Shown here piece by piece: positions 8,728-16,800 of a DNA stretch of 64,000 nt. The stretch is from MVRV01 sp964469905 (GTDB taxonomy: Bacteria; Desulfobacterota; Syntrophia; Syntrophales; Smithellaceae): the NCBI GenBank assembly GCA_964469905.1, contig CAYXZW010000012.1, positions 5,862 to 69,861 of the forward strand. Reading direction: 5' to 3'. Within the stretch, counting starts at the first letter, position 1. Each line of letters begins with the position of its first letter. Position numbers and translations under genes: made by a program. The notes under the pieces are model-generated. The model ran no database searches. It worked only from the letters and a program-made list of their open reading frames with translations, and had not been told where the DNA came from.

Positions 8728-9005
8728 TACTTAACCAGTTTTAAATTGGGTTTACCATGTGGTCTTCTGGGCACCGCAGTTTCTTCGGCAGCCTGTTTGT
8801 TTAGCATTTGTTCATTAAAAATTGCGTTCTTAACCCGGACGGCGTTGATTATGGAGAAAATTATTACAGATTTCTCCCAATCCGGCGTAAATGAAAATTG
8901 CTCCATCTTTGACTTATATTTATCCCAGAGAATGCCCAGCGATGCTTCGTCCAGGTACAGTATGTTTTCAGCAATTTTGTCTAAAGAATTTTCAATAGTA
9001 TTCAT
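8727..9005 (-). CDS. Small protein of unknown function coupled to ligA
   Basis: A 92-residue protein I do not recognise. The N-terminal two thirds looks helical and acidic (IENSLDKIAENILYLDEASL, LWDKYKSKMEQF), and the C-terminal end is basic and proline-rich (PRRPHGKPNLKLVK). There is no signal peptide or membrane segment. Its stop codon overlaps the ligA start by one base, which supports it as a real, translated gene and suggests co-regulation with DNA ligase. A role in replication or repair would be speculation. Confidence 0.7.
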   Translation of the reverse strand: MNTIENSLDKIAENILYLDEASLGILWDKYKSKMEQFSFTPDWEKSVIIFSIINAVRVKNAIFNEQMLNKQAAEETAVPRRPHGKPNLKLVK

Positions 9006-9264
9006 GGTCTGGATAGTAGCTTTACTTTATTAGAAAGTCAAATTAAAAGCTTTTTTAATGAGGCTTGTTTTTCCGAAACGCAGTGATTGGAAAAACTTAG
9101 AGCGAATTGTCCTGATACCTTTAGTTGTCAGGAATTATCCGCGTTCGCTTCGCTCAGGGGATAGCTTTACTTACACTTCAAACTTAACAGCGTTTGTTTT
9201 CAGCTTGTGGCACTAAATAAAACTTGTTTTTTTTATTTCCTGCCGATAATAAATTAAAGTTAAT
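9006..9264. other. Intergenic spacer between divergent units
   Basis: About 260 AT-rich bases between the divergent small ligA-linked gene and the phosphoesterase. It holds a short dyad (CCTGA...TCAGG, 9113-9134) and a second one (TATCC...GGATA around 9136-9163) enclosing the GC-rich stretch CGCGTTCGCTTCGCTC. No U-tract, tRNA or ORF is apparent. Promoters for both flanking genes should lie here, but I see no clear -35/-10 pair. Confidence 0.5.
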
Positions 9265-9756
9265 ATGGATATGAAAAAAATAAAAATTGGCGTCATTTCC
9301 GACACCCATCTGCAAGGTTATGACGAACGTTTAAAAACAATCATCGCTGAACATTTCAGAGATGTAGATTTAGTCATTCATGCCGGAGATTTGGTTGATC
9401 TGCGCGTATTGGACATATTTGAAGGTAAAGAAGTCAAAGCAGTCTGCGGCAATATGGATTATCCTTCGGTAAAAGAAACATTACCCGACCAATTGATTAT
9501 CGAAATACAAGGATTTAAGTTGGGAGTTGTTCACGGATGGGGGGCACCGGATGGTATTGAAGAAAGAATCATGGCTAGAACAGGTGACTTGGATTGCATT
9601 GTTTATGGGCATTCCCATAAGCCGGCATGTCATAAAAGTAATGGTGTGCTGTTTTTTAATCCGGGATCACCAACAGACAAGCGTTTTGCAGCTCATAGGT
9701 CAATAGGTATATTAGAAATTGACAAAGAGGTATCAGGTAGGATAATTAATGTTTAG
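9265..9756 (+). CDS. YfcE/MJ0936-type metallophosphoesterase
   Basis: A 163-residue calcineurin-like phosphodiesterase with the full metal-ligand set: SDTHLQG (D-x-H), HAGDLVD (GD), CGNMDYP (GNxD), VVHGWGAP and YGHSHKP (GHxH). Family members hydrolyse simple phosphodiesters and, in some cases, cyclic nucleotides, using two metal ions. The short length without extra domains fits the YfcE/MJ0936 group. It is followed after 8 bases by the HIT gene and is probably the first gene of a four-gene unit. The natural substrate is unknown. Confidence 0.93.
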   Translation: MDMKKIKIGVISDTHLQGYDERLKTIIAEHFRDVDLVIHAGDLVDLRVLDIFEGKEVKAVCGNMDYPSVKETLPDQLIIEIQGFKLGVVHGWGAPDGIEERIMARTGDLDCIVYGHSHKPACHKSNGVLFFNPGSPTDKRFAAHRSIGILEIDKEVSGRIINV

Positions 9757-9764
9757 GTAAAAAT

Positions 9765-10250
9765 ATGGATACAATATTTGCACCGTGGCGTATGGAATAT
9801 ATTAAAAGTGAAAAGTCTGATGGCTGCGTATTCTGTAAATGCTCGATCAGAAGTGATGATTTTGTGGTTTACGAGGGTAAATCCTGTTTTGTGATGATGA
9901 ACAAATACCCCTATGTTAGCGGCCATTTGATGATCATTCCCATCCGGCATATTGGTAAAATTGAAGATTTATCCAGCGAAGAACGAACTGAAATATTTAC
10001 CTTGTTAGATACGACGGTGAAAGTGCTCAAAGAAGCAATGAATCCGGATGGTTTTAATATTGGCATGAATATCGGTAAAGCAGCCGGAGCAGGCATTGAA
10101 GAGCATATTCATGTACATGTAATTCCGCGCTGGGAAGGCGATACAAACTTTATGAGTGCAGTGAATAATATAAGGGTTATACCGGAGGATATGCAGAAAA
10201 CAGCGAACAAACTGGCTCCTCTTTTCCAGAAATATCGTCAGGAGGATTAA
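9765..10250 (+). CDS. HIT-family nucleotide hydrolase/phosphorylase-like protein
   Basis: A 161-residue protein with an N-terminal zinc-type CVFCKC motif, the conserved MNKYPYVSGHLMIIPIRH segment and the histidine triad EEHIHVHVIPRW near residue 115. The length and the FAPWRMEYI start match the bacterial Ap4A-phosphorylase/HIT group common in anaerobes (DINN for Ap4A breakdown). It acts on nucleoside polyphosphates or AMP-linked substrates in the cytoplasm, by family knowledge. It lies between the phosphoesterase and the LapA-like gene with tight spacing. Confidence 0.93.
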   Translation: MDTIFAPWRMEYIKSEKSDGCVFCKCSIRSDDFVVYEGKSCFVMMNKYPYVSGHLMIIPIRHIGKIEDLSSEERTEIFTLLDTTVKVLKEAMNPDGFNIGMNIGKAAGAGIEEHIHVHVIPRWEGDTNFMSAVNNIRVIPEDMQKTANKLAPLFQKYRQED

Positions 10251-10254
10251 TTGA

Positions 10255-10563
10255 ATGAAAATACTATATTTAATATTACTTATAATATTTGCCTTTTTTA
10301 TTGTAACTTTTTCACTGCAAAATGCAGCGTTGGTTCATCTTAAATACTATAAATTTATTGACATGGATGTTCCGATGTACATGCTGCTCTTTATAGCGCT
10401 GCTGGTTGGAATAGTTATCACCGGCTTTCTGGGCATAGTTGAAAGATTTCGTTTAAACCGTGCTATCAGCCGTTTAAATAAAACTATTCGTGATCTGCGC
10501 AAAGAACTGCGCGCCCACGAACCGCCACCAATTATTGAAGAAACAAAAACGCCGATTCAATAG
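10255..10563 (+). CDS. LapA-domain (DUF1049) membrane protein
   Basis: A 102-residue protein with two membrane segments (residues ~2-20 and 39-62), linked by the typical SLQNAALVHLKYYKF segment. A basic coiled-coil tail follows (RLNRAISRLNKTIRDLRKELR) and ends in a proline-rich stretch. This is the LapA/YciS architecture. In E. coli LapA works with LapB in lipopolysaccharide assembly. No lapB-like TPR gene is adjacent here, so only the domain assignment is firm. The ATG lies 5 bases after the HIT stop, and a GGAGG site overlaps the end of the HIT gene. Confidence 0.85.
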   Translation: MKILYLILLIIFAFFIVTFSLQNAALVHLKYYKFIDMDVPMYMLLFIALLVGIVITGFLGIVERFRLNRAISRLNKTIRDLRKELRAHEPPPIIEETKTPIQ

Positions 10564-10686
10564 TAGGGCCGTTACGAAATAACAACCCCCGCGGGCAGCA
10601 AGAGCATCGCCTTTCCAGCCATTATGATACTGCCCCTTATGCCGGCTCCGATATCAAAAATTAAATTTTTGTTGGGCAGTGGCTTA

Positions 10687-11175
10687 ATGTATGAAAATTC
10701 AAAATATCTTACCGATGCCTCTTTAGGAAGATTGGCCAAATGGCTGCGTCTTCTGGGTTATGACACGATTGTTTTTCCCCGCGCAGCCGGCAGAGATTTA
10801 CTGAATCTGGCTTGTGCCGAAGAAAGAATTGTTTTGACTCGAAGACTCGATATGTCAGAGCGTCAATTTTCCGGAGAATTGTATTTTGTGGCCGGGCTTG
10901 ATATTGCAAGCCAGTTGGCAGAAGTGATTACTAAATTCTCATTAACAGTAGATCAGAAAAAAATATTCCAGCTTTGTCTTAATTGTAATGAAAGGTTGTT
11001 TCCGGTAACAAAGGAAGAGGTGTATAACTTAGTGCCGTCATATGTTTTTGCTAATTGCAGCGAATATAATAAATGCCCCAGCTGCATGCGCATTTATTGG
11101 AATGGGACCCATCAACGCAATGCTCTGCAATTTTTAAAGAAAATATCAGTATTATCGAAAAAACAGTCGAAGTAA
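10687..11175 (+). CDS. Mut7-C (DUF82) RNase-domain protein
   Basis: The reading frame opens at 10624, but the family normally starts at the motif F/YLxDxxLGRLAKWLRxLGYD. I therefore place the start at ATG 10687, giving about 162 residues (YLTDASLGRLAKWLRLLGYDT). The domain has PIN-like acidic residues (TDAS, TRRLD) and a C-terminal treble-clef zinc ribbon (CLNCNERLFPV ... CPSCMRIYWNGTH). Eukaryotic Mut-7 carries this domain as part of an exonuclease. Bacterial members are predicted RNases of unknown target. The extra 21 upstream codons fall in a repeat-like spacer, which also argues for the later start. Confidence 0.82.
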   Translation: MYENSKYLTDASLGRLAKWLRLLGYDTIVFPRAAGRDLLNLACAEERIVLTRRLDMSERQFSGELYFVAGLDIASQLAEVITKFSLTVDQKKIFQLCLNCNERLFPVTKEEVYNLVPSYVFANCSEYNKCPSCMRIYWNGTHQRNALQFLKKISVLSKKQSK

Positions 11176-11268
11176 TACAATCAATACCGATAAAATGGCA
11201 TTAGTCTGATTTTATATCAAAGATAAATCTTGACCGCTTATCTTTATGCCACTGCTGCTGGAATTATT

Positions 11269-13353
11269 CTATTCTTCTTTATCTTTTTTCGATTCCGCAA
11301 TAATTTTCTCCGCCGTGTATGCGGGAACTTCTTCGTAATGCGACTCGGTGTAAGTAAAATTTCCTCTGCCGCTGGTCATGGAACGCAGATCAGGGGCGTA
11401 CTTTAATATTTCAGCAAGCGGCACCTGTCCTTTAATGACCTGATTAGAGCCATTGGTGTCCATACCTAGAACACGACCGCGACGGCTGTTCAAATCGCCG
11501 ATAACGTCACCCATGTATTCATCGGGCACTTCGATATCGACATTGACGATGGGTTCCAGCAGTATCGGCTGGCATTCCATTATTGCCTTCTGAAAGGCCA
11601 GGGATCCGGCAATTTTAAAAGCCATTTCCGAGGAATCAACCGCGTGATAGGAACCGAAAACCAATGATACTTTAAAATCCACAACCGGATAACCGGCCAG
11701 TACTCCTTTGGCTGCAGCTTCGACGATACCTTTCTCGACAGCCGGGCGATATTGGCCTGGAATAACCCCGCCGACGATTTTATCAGCGAATTCAAATCCT
11801 GCACCGCGGGGCAGCGGCTCAAGGTCGATTGTACAATCACCGAATTGGCCGTGTCCGCCGGACTGTTTCTTGTGTTTGCCTTGAACGCCGGCGGTCTTGC
11901 CCTTAATGGTTTCCAGATAGGGAACTTTCGGCGTATTCAGATTAACCTCGACACCGAATTTTCGCTTCATCTTTTCGATGTTGACTTCTATATGAACCTG
12001 ACCCATTCCCGAGAGAATCATTTCTTTGGTCTGAACATTACGGGAAAAAACAATAGCCGGATCTTCTTCCGTCAAACGATGGATGGACGAAGCAATCTTA
12101 TCCTCATCGCCGCGTGTCTTAGGCTCAATGGCAAACGACATAACAGGATGGGGCACTGCAACTTTGGTAAATACTATCGGGGCCTTTTCGGTGCACAGAG
12201 TATCTCCGGTTACTGTTTCCTTCAGCTTGGCTACGCCGGCTATGTCACCGGGAATCAGAATATCGGTTTGTTTTTGATTTTTACCTTCCGGAAAGAAGAC
12301 ATGGCCGAACTTTTCTGTGATTTTCCTGGTGGAGTTGTAAATGCTGGAATCAGGCGACAGCTTTCCAGAATATAAACGGAACAGTGTCAATCGACCGGCG
12401 TAGGGATCAGCGATAGTTTTGAAAACGATTGCGGAAAAAGGAGAATCTTCTTCCGGTTTTCTTTCTTCTAAGTTATCCGTGCCCGGTTTTTTACCTTTCA
12501 TCGGCAAACAATCGGCCGGAGAACGAAAAGAACTTACAGCGAGATCAAGCAGAAAAGAAACGCCAATTCCTTTTATGGCTGAACCGCAAATTAGTGGAAT
12601 CAGGCTACCGGAAGCAACTCCTTTTTTCAATCCGGCATTGATTTCTTCGGCAGATAGCTCGCCTTGTTCCAGATATTTATTCATCAGGGCATCGTCAGCT
12701 TCTGCAATGTCCTCAACCATTGTGTCGCGGTACATTTTAGCTTCTTCCATTAATTCGGCGGGAATATCTGTTGCTTTACCGGTTCCTTTATTATCACTGA
12801 ATAAATAGGCTTTGAAACTGATTAAATCTATAATACCGTTAAACTTGGCTTCGGCGCCGATAGGCAGACATACAGGAGTTACCTTTTTCTTAAATTTGTC
12901 CTTAATGCTATCCAGAACATTGCTGAAGTTGGCACGTTCACGATCCATCCGGTTGACAAAAATTATTCGGGGGAGATTGAATTCATCAGCCAATTCCCAA
13001 ACTTTTTGCGTCTGAAATTCCACACCACTGACAGCGTCAATGATAACGGCGACATTATCTACAACGCTCAGTGAACATTTTATATCAAAGGCGAAATTGG
13101 AATCACCCGGTGTGTCTATAAAGGTGATTTTATGCTTGTTCCATTCGACAAAGTTTACTGCGGAGCTGATGGAAATGCGCCGTTTTTGTTCTTCCGGGTC
13201 ATAATCCATAACCGAGGTGGCATCATCGACACGACCCAGCCGTTCGCTTTTTCCGGAAACAAATAAGAGGGATTCACAAAGAGAGGTTTTGCCTGTACCG
13301 CCGTGACCGACAACTGCAAGATTTCGCAGAGTTTTGGATTCGTACTTAGCCAT
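11269..13353 (-). CDS. Elongation factor G-like GTPase (EF-G paralogue)
   Basis: I start it at the ATG complementary to 13351-13353, because AAGGAG lies just upstream; an in-frame codon five residues earlier is less likely. The ~694-residue protein has EF-G domains I-V: P-loop GHGGTGKT near residue 15, FIDTPGDSNF, then LTLFRLYSGKL (domain II), GMGQVHIEVNIEKMKRKFGVEV, GGHGQFGDC and the C-terminal GDLNSRRGRVLGM. The guanine-specificity motif reads NRMD in place of NKMD, and the P-loop is GHGGTGKT rather than AHIDAGKT. These mark the divergent EF-G-like group rather than the primary translocase. It stands alone, without rpsL, rpsG or tuf. A role in ribosome recycling or a special translocation step is possible but unproven. 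Confidence 0.9.
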   Translation of the reverse strand: MAKYESKTLRNLAVVGHGGTGKTSLCESLLFVSGKSERLGRVDDATSVMDYDPEEQKRRISISSAVNFVEWNKHKITFIDTPGDSNFAFDIKCSLSVVDNVAVIIDAVSGVEFQTQKVWELADEFNLPRIIFVNRMDRERANFSNVLDSIKDKFKKKVTPVCLPIGAEAKFNGIIDLISFKAYLFSDNKGTGKATDIPAELMEEAKMYRDTMVEDIAEADDALMNKYLEQGELSAEEINAGLKKGVASGSLIPLICGSAIKGIGVSFLLDLAVSSFRSPADCLPMKGKKPGTDNLEERKPEEDSPFSAIVFKTIADPYAGRLTLFRLYSGKLSPDSSIYNSTRKITEKFGHVFFPEGKNQKQTDILIPGDIAGVAKLKETVTGDTLCTEKAPIVFTKVAVPHPVMSFAIEPKTRGDEDKIASSIHRLTEEDPAIVFSRNVQTKEMILSGMGQVHIEVNIEKMKRKFGVEVNLNTPKVPYLETIKGKTAGVQGKHKKQSGGHGQFGDCTIDLEPLPRGAGFEFADKIVGGVIPGQYRPAVEKGIVEAAAKGVLAGYPVVDFKVSLVFGSYHAVDSSEMAFKIAGSLAFQKAIMECQPILLEPIVNVDIEVPDEYMGDVIGDLNSRRGRVLGMDTNGSNQVIKGQVPLAEILKYAPDLRSMTSGRGNFTYTESHYEEVPAYTAEKIIAESKKDKEE

Positions 13354-13475
13354 GAAAGCTCCTTTCAATATCCGATAATATCACAATAAAGCAGCTGATT
13401 TAAGTGCGCGCTTTTTTAACTCATCCTCCCGGCAAAATCAAGACAAATTTGGTTGTCTTTTCCATTACAGTAAAA

Positions 13476-14459
13476 CTAACTTGTCGGAGGCCTCATCTTT
13501 ACGGCATTCTGTATTTCGCCCCGTTGTTTTTCCGAGAGCAGACATCCGGAAAGACAATTCTCATCACAATATCCATCACATGGTTCCACATGAATGGTTA
13601 CACTGGTAGCCGGATACTTGTTTTCGATGCTTTTGGTAATTTCTTCCGTTATCAGGTGAGAATCAACAACAGTCATCTGTGGTTCCACTTTCAAGTGAAA
13701 ATCAACAAAACGGAAATGCCCGGCTTTGCGAGTACGCAGGCGATGATAACCGTGAAAGATGCCTCCATATTTCAAGATTTCCCGATGGATCCATTCTTCT
13801 TCTTCGGCCGGTAGATTGGCGTCGAGCAGGTCGCCGGCGGATTGAATCGTTAAATCATAAGCCGCTTTAATAATCAGCAGAGCAACAACAATTGCCGCCA
13901 CTGAATCCAACCAGTAAAAATTAATACTGGGGAAAAACCATTGACCGCACAACATCAAGATAAGGCCAACCATAACTCCGGCCGATGTATAAACATCTGT
14001 CCGCAAATGCCAGGCATCGGCCTGCAGGGCAACCGAATCGGTTTCGCGTCCTATTTTAAAGAGTCTCTGGGACACAATAATGTTAACAATGCTGGAGATT
14101 AGCATTACAGCGATGCCCCAACCCAGATTGTCGAGAGGTTCGGGTTTACTGATTTTCTGGATTGCCTCGTAGATGATCCAACCGGCGGCAATAAAAATGA
14201 GCAGAGCTTCAATAGTCCCGGAAATGTTTTCAATTTTACCGTGGCCAAACGAATGATCTTTATCAGCCGGCTTGCTTGATGTTTTCACGGCAAAAAGAGC
14301 AATGATCGAGGCCAGCAGATCAACTCCGGAGTGAATCGCTTCGGAAATGATGGATACGGAGCCGATAATCAACCCAATGATAAGCTTCAGGAATACGAGG
14401 ACGCTGTTGGAAATTACTGACAACAGTGCTACCTGTTCTTTTCGCTTTTGAACTTTCAT
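13476..14459 (-). CDS. Cation diffusion facilitator (CDF) family metal exporter
   Basis: The start is taken as the ATG complementary to 14457-14459, with AAAGGG upstream; a TTG seven codons earlier is possible. The ~327-residue protein has the six-helix CDF core. Metal ligands sit in HSGVD (helix 2) and HLRTD (helix 5), and FGHGKIENISG is the family signature after helix 2. The soluble C-terminal ferredoxin-like domain (FRFVDFHLKVEPQMTVVDSH) ends in a short Cys-rich tail (CDGYCDENCLSGC) that could bind extra metal. It exports Zn, Fe or a similar divalent ion by proton antiport. The ion is not determinable here. Confidence 0.93.
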   Translation of the reverse strand: MKVQKRKEQVALLSVISNSVLVFLKLIIGLIIGSVSIISEAIHSGVDLLASIIALFAVKTSSKPADKDHSFGHGKIENISGTIEALLIFIAAGWIIYEAIQKISKPEPLDNLGWGIAVMLISSIVNIIVSQRLFKIGRETDSVALQADAWHLRTDVYTSAGVMVGLILMLCGQWFFPSINFYWLDSVAAIVVALLIIKAAYDLTIQSAGDLLDANLPAEEEEWIHREILKYGGIFHGYHRLRTRKAGHFRFVDFHLKVEPQMTVVDSHLITEEITKSIENKYPATSVTIHVEPCDGYCDENCLSGCLLSEKQRGEIQNAVKMRPPTS

Positions 14460-14706
14460 GAATATACTTAACCCTTTCAATTAAATAAATGATGCTGAGA
14501 ACATTGCTATCGCTTATATAACAGCACACATATCTATTATTACTATGCTGGGGCATTCTTTATCATAATTATTTCGATTAGCAACGGGTAAACTTACTGA
14601 TCATTTTCTGATAATCAGAATAACGAAAATCTGCAAAAATAATATTTTAAAAAACTTCAGGCAGAATCAAAAGGTTGATGTCTTTTCATTGAAAAGAGAC
14701 TTTTCT

Positions 14707-15090
14707 TTATTTCCTGTCCTGATTCGGCCGGAAAATCGAAAAGCAGCCGCTGGCCTTGGCTGCAAGACAGCCTGCGTTGCGTATTTCCGATTCGAGATGG
14801 GCAATGGCCTTACCCTTGTGGATGAGTCGTGTGGCGCATTCGATGCTGCCGCTGCGCACCGCCTGAAAATAGCTGATTTTGATTTCAATGGTCGCACAGT
14901 ACTCGCCCGGGTCAAGAAGAGGGTACAGGGCACCACCCATGCCCGTATCGGCCAGCGCGTAAAGAATGGCGCCGTGAACTACCGACTGCGGATTGTAGAA
15001 CTTTTCATGGACGTCCACGTGGCAAAGGCTCATGCCCTGGTCCTGCGTTTCAAAAACAAGACCGATGAGATCGGCGAAAGGATGAAACAT
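14707..15090 (-). CDS. PaaI-like hotdog-fold thioesterase
   Basis: The start is the ATG complementary to 15088-15090, which has AGGAGGT seven bases upstream. The ~127-residue protein contains the hotdog helix motif NPQSVVHGAILYALADTGMGGAL, followed by strands around CATIEIKISYFQAVRSG and GKAIAHLESEIRN. Members hydrolyse acyl-CoA thioesters as tetramers. The central Gly of the common HGG motif is replaced by Ala (HGA), which is tolerated in the family. The substrate is unknown. It is a single-gene unit facing pcnB. Confidence 0.87.
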   Translation of the reverse strand: MFHPFADLIGLVFETQDQGMSLCHVDVHEKFYNPQSVVHGAILYALADTGMGGALYPLLDPGEYCATIEIKISYFQAVRSGSIECATRLIHKGKAIAHLESEIRNAGCLAAKASGCFSIFRPNQDRK

Positions 15091-15123
15091 CGATTTACCT
15101 CCTGCTATTCGAATTAGCGTCAA

Positions 15124-15365
15124 CTACAAGGATTCAGCGGATTATGTATCCTGTTGTAAATATTATTCGGTAGAAATAAGTATAGGGAAGCTGCATTTGT
15201 ACGTCAATGGAAAGTTGATAATGTCCAACTAATTCGGGAAGGTCAATTTTTGCCCAAAAAGAAATGTTGAATCAGCCTGCCAATCCGGTATTTTGGTGAG
15301 ATTATCGAAAGACATTATGTAATTAATCCTGATGACGAATATTTGCTTTTTCGGCATGGTATGTT
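15124..15365. other. Intergenic spacer before pcnB
   Basis: About 240 bases between the divergent thioesterase and pcnB genes. It is AT-rich apart from the last 30 bases. I see no hairpin with a U-tract, no tRNA and no convincing ORF. Confidence 0.4.
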
Positions 15366-16718
15366 ATGGTGCGGACAATGCAGCCACTGATCATTCCCCG
15401 GAAGGGACACAATATATCCCGCAAGCAGGTGAATCCGAATGCCCTGCGTACTCTTTACAGATTGCGTGACTATGGCTTCATCGCCTACCTGGTAGGGGGT
15501 TGCGTGCGCGACCTGCTTCTGAAGCGAACTCCCACGGACTTTGACATAGCCACAGACGCCACTCCCGCTCAGATCAAGCGTCTTTTTCGTAACTGCCGCC
15601 TCGTAGGCCGCCGCTTCAGGCTAGCTCATCTTTACTTTAAGGACGATATTATTGAAGTCTCCACATTTCGTGCGGCAGCTCCTGTCGATGAAGTGAATAC
15701 GGATCCGGAATGCACAGGTCAAGTCAATAAACCGCCCCGTCATCTCATGGACGAAGATGGAATGGTTCTCCGGGATAACATCTTTGGCACCCCGGAGGAG
15801 GATGCTCTCCGCCGTGACTTTACCGTCAACGCCCTGGCCTATAATATCGTAGATTTTTCGGTTATTGACTACAGTACAGGTCTGAGCGATCTCCAGGAGC
15901 GAATAATTCGTCCCATCGGCGACCCCTTTGTCCGTTTTACGGAAGATCCAGTGCGCATGCTTCGTGCGGTACGTTTTGCCGCATCTCATAATTTCGTGAT
16001 CGAACCAGGAACCTGGGCAACCATCTGCGTCCTGTCCACCACAATTTCGCGCGCTGCACCGGCAAGACTATATGAAGAGATGCTGAAGCTATTCCTGTAT
16101 GGATTTGCCCGACCGGTTCTTAGCCTCATGGACGAAAGCGGACTGCTGGCCGCCCTTTTCCCCATGTTCAGTCAGTGGCTGCATGAAAAAAGCGAGCACT
16201 GGACAATGGTACAGACAAATCTGGAAGGGCTCGATGAACTATGTCAGCGTGGAATATCAATCTCACCGGCCTTTTTCTTTGCTGCCCTCTTCGGACCACG
16301 GCTGGAGGCAGATACCCTTGTGCGTCACCGGGATGGCATCCCACGCCAGCAGGCGATGGATGATGCCTACGCCATTTTCCGGGATGATTCTTGCAAAAAT
16401 GTAAGCATGCCGGTGAGGGTCGGCGACCGACTCCGCCGGATAATCACCTTTCAGCATTCCCTTCATAGAATGCCGCCGCGACGTCCCGCTGTCATGGTCA
16501 ACAGGCCTGAATTCTCAGAATCATTGGCCTATCTGCGTTTGTCGGCAGTAAGAGCAGAAAAAAATCTGACAACAATTCTAAACTGGTGGGACAATTTCCT
16601 TTCCGCTGCGCCATCCATTGTTTGCTCAGAACCACCCGGCACTGAATCTCCGGTAAAGCGTCGAAGAAAGCGGCGGCGGCGCCGACCCTTATCTATTCCA
16701 GCAGCGGCACCAACCTGA
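15366..16718 (+). CDS. pcnB: Poly(A) polymerase / CCA-adding-type nucleotidyltransferase PcnB
   Basis: A 450-residue class II nucleotidyltransferase. The head domain has LVGGCVRDLLLKRTPTDFDIATDA, with the two catalytic aspartates in DFD. It continues with FRLAHLYFKDDIIEVSTFR and RRDFTVNALAYN, and then the RNA-binding neck RPIGDPFVRFTEDPVRMLRAVRFAA. The C-terminal arginine-rich tail (RRKRRRRRP) is typical of PcnB rather than tRNA CCA transferase. It adds 3' A-tails that mark RNA for decay. The exact start is uncertain (ATG 15366 or 15378). The gene is visibly richer in G and C, especially at third positions, than its neighbours, which may reflect transfer or expression bias. Confidence 0.92.
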   Translation: MVRTMQPLIIPRKGHNISRKQVNPNALRTLYRLRDYGFIAYLVGGCVRDLLLKRTPTDFDIATDATPAQIKRLFRNCRLVGRRFRLAHLYFKDDIIEVSTFRAAAPVDEVNTDPECTGQVNKPPRHLMDEDGMVLRDNIFGTPEEDALRRDFTVNALAYNIVDFSVIDYSTGLSDLQERIIRPIGDPFVRFTEDPVRMLRAVRFAASHNFVIEPGTWATICVLSTTISRAAPARLYEEMLKLFLYGFARPVLSLMDESGLLAALFPMFSQWLHEKSEHWTMVQTNLEGLDELCQRGISISPAFFFAALFGPRLEADTLVRHRDGIPRQQAMDDAYAIFRDDSCKNVSMPVRVGDRLRRIITFQHSLHRMPPRRPAVMVNRPEFSESLAYLRLSAVRAEKNLTTILNWWDNFLSAAPSIVCSEPPGTESPVKRRRKRRRRRPLSIPAAAPT

Positions 16719-16800
16719 TTTATATCTCTCCTGAAGGAAAGTCGGGACCGTAACTGGAAAATAACAGAAATATTGTTTCCAAAAGATAACCGCCGGAGAA

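Noticed and set aside
9113..9134. CCTGA/TCAGG dyad as a terminator
   Set aside because: The stem is five pairs with no U-tract on either strand.
10624..10686. Upstream start for the DUF82 protein
   Set aside because: The added 21 residues do not match the family and lie next to a repeat-like spacer; ATG 10687 fits the domain start.
11219..11245. AAAGATAA/TTATCTTT dyad between the DUF82 and EF-G genes
   Set aside because: The stem is all A-T but one pair and lacks a U-tract; too weak to call a terminator.
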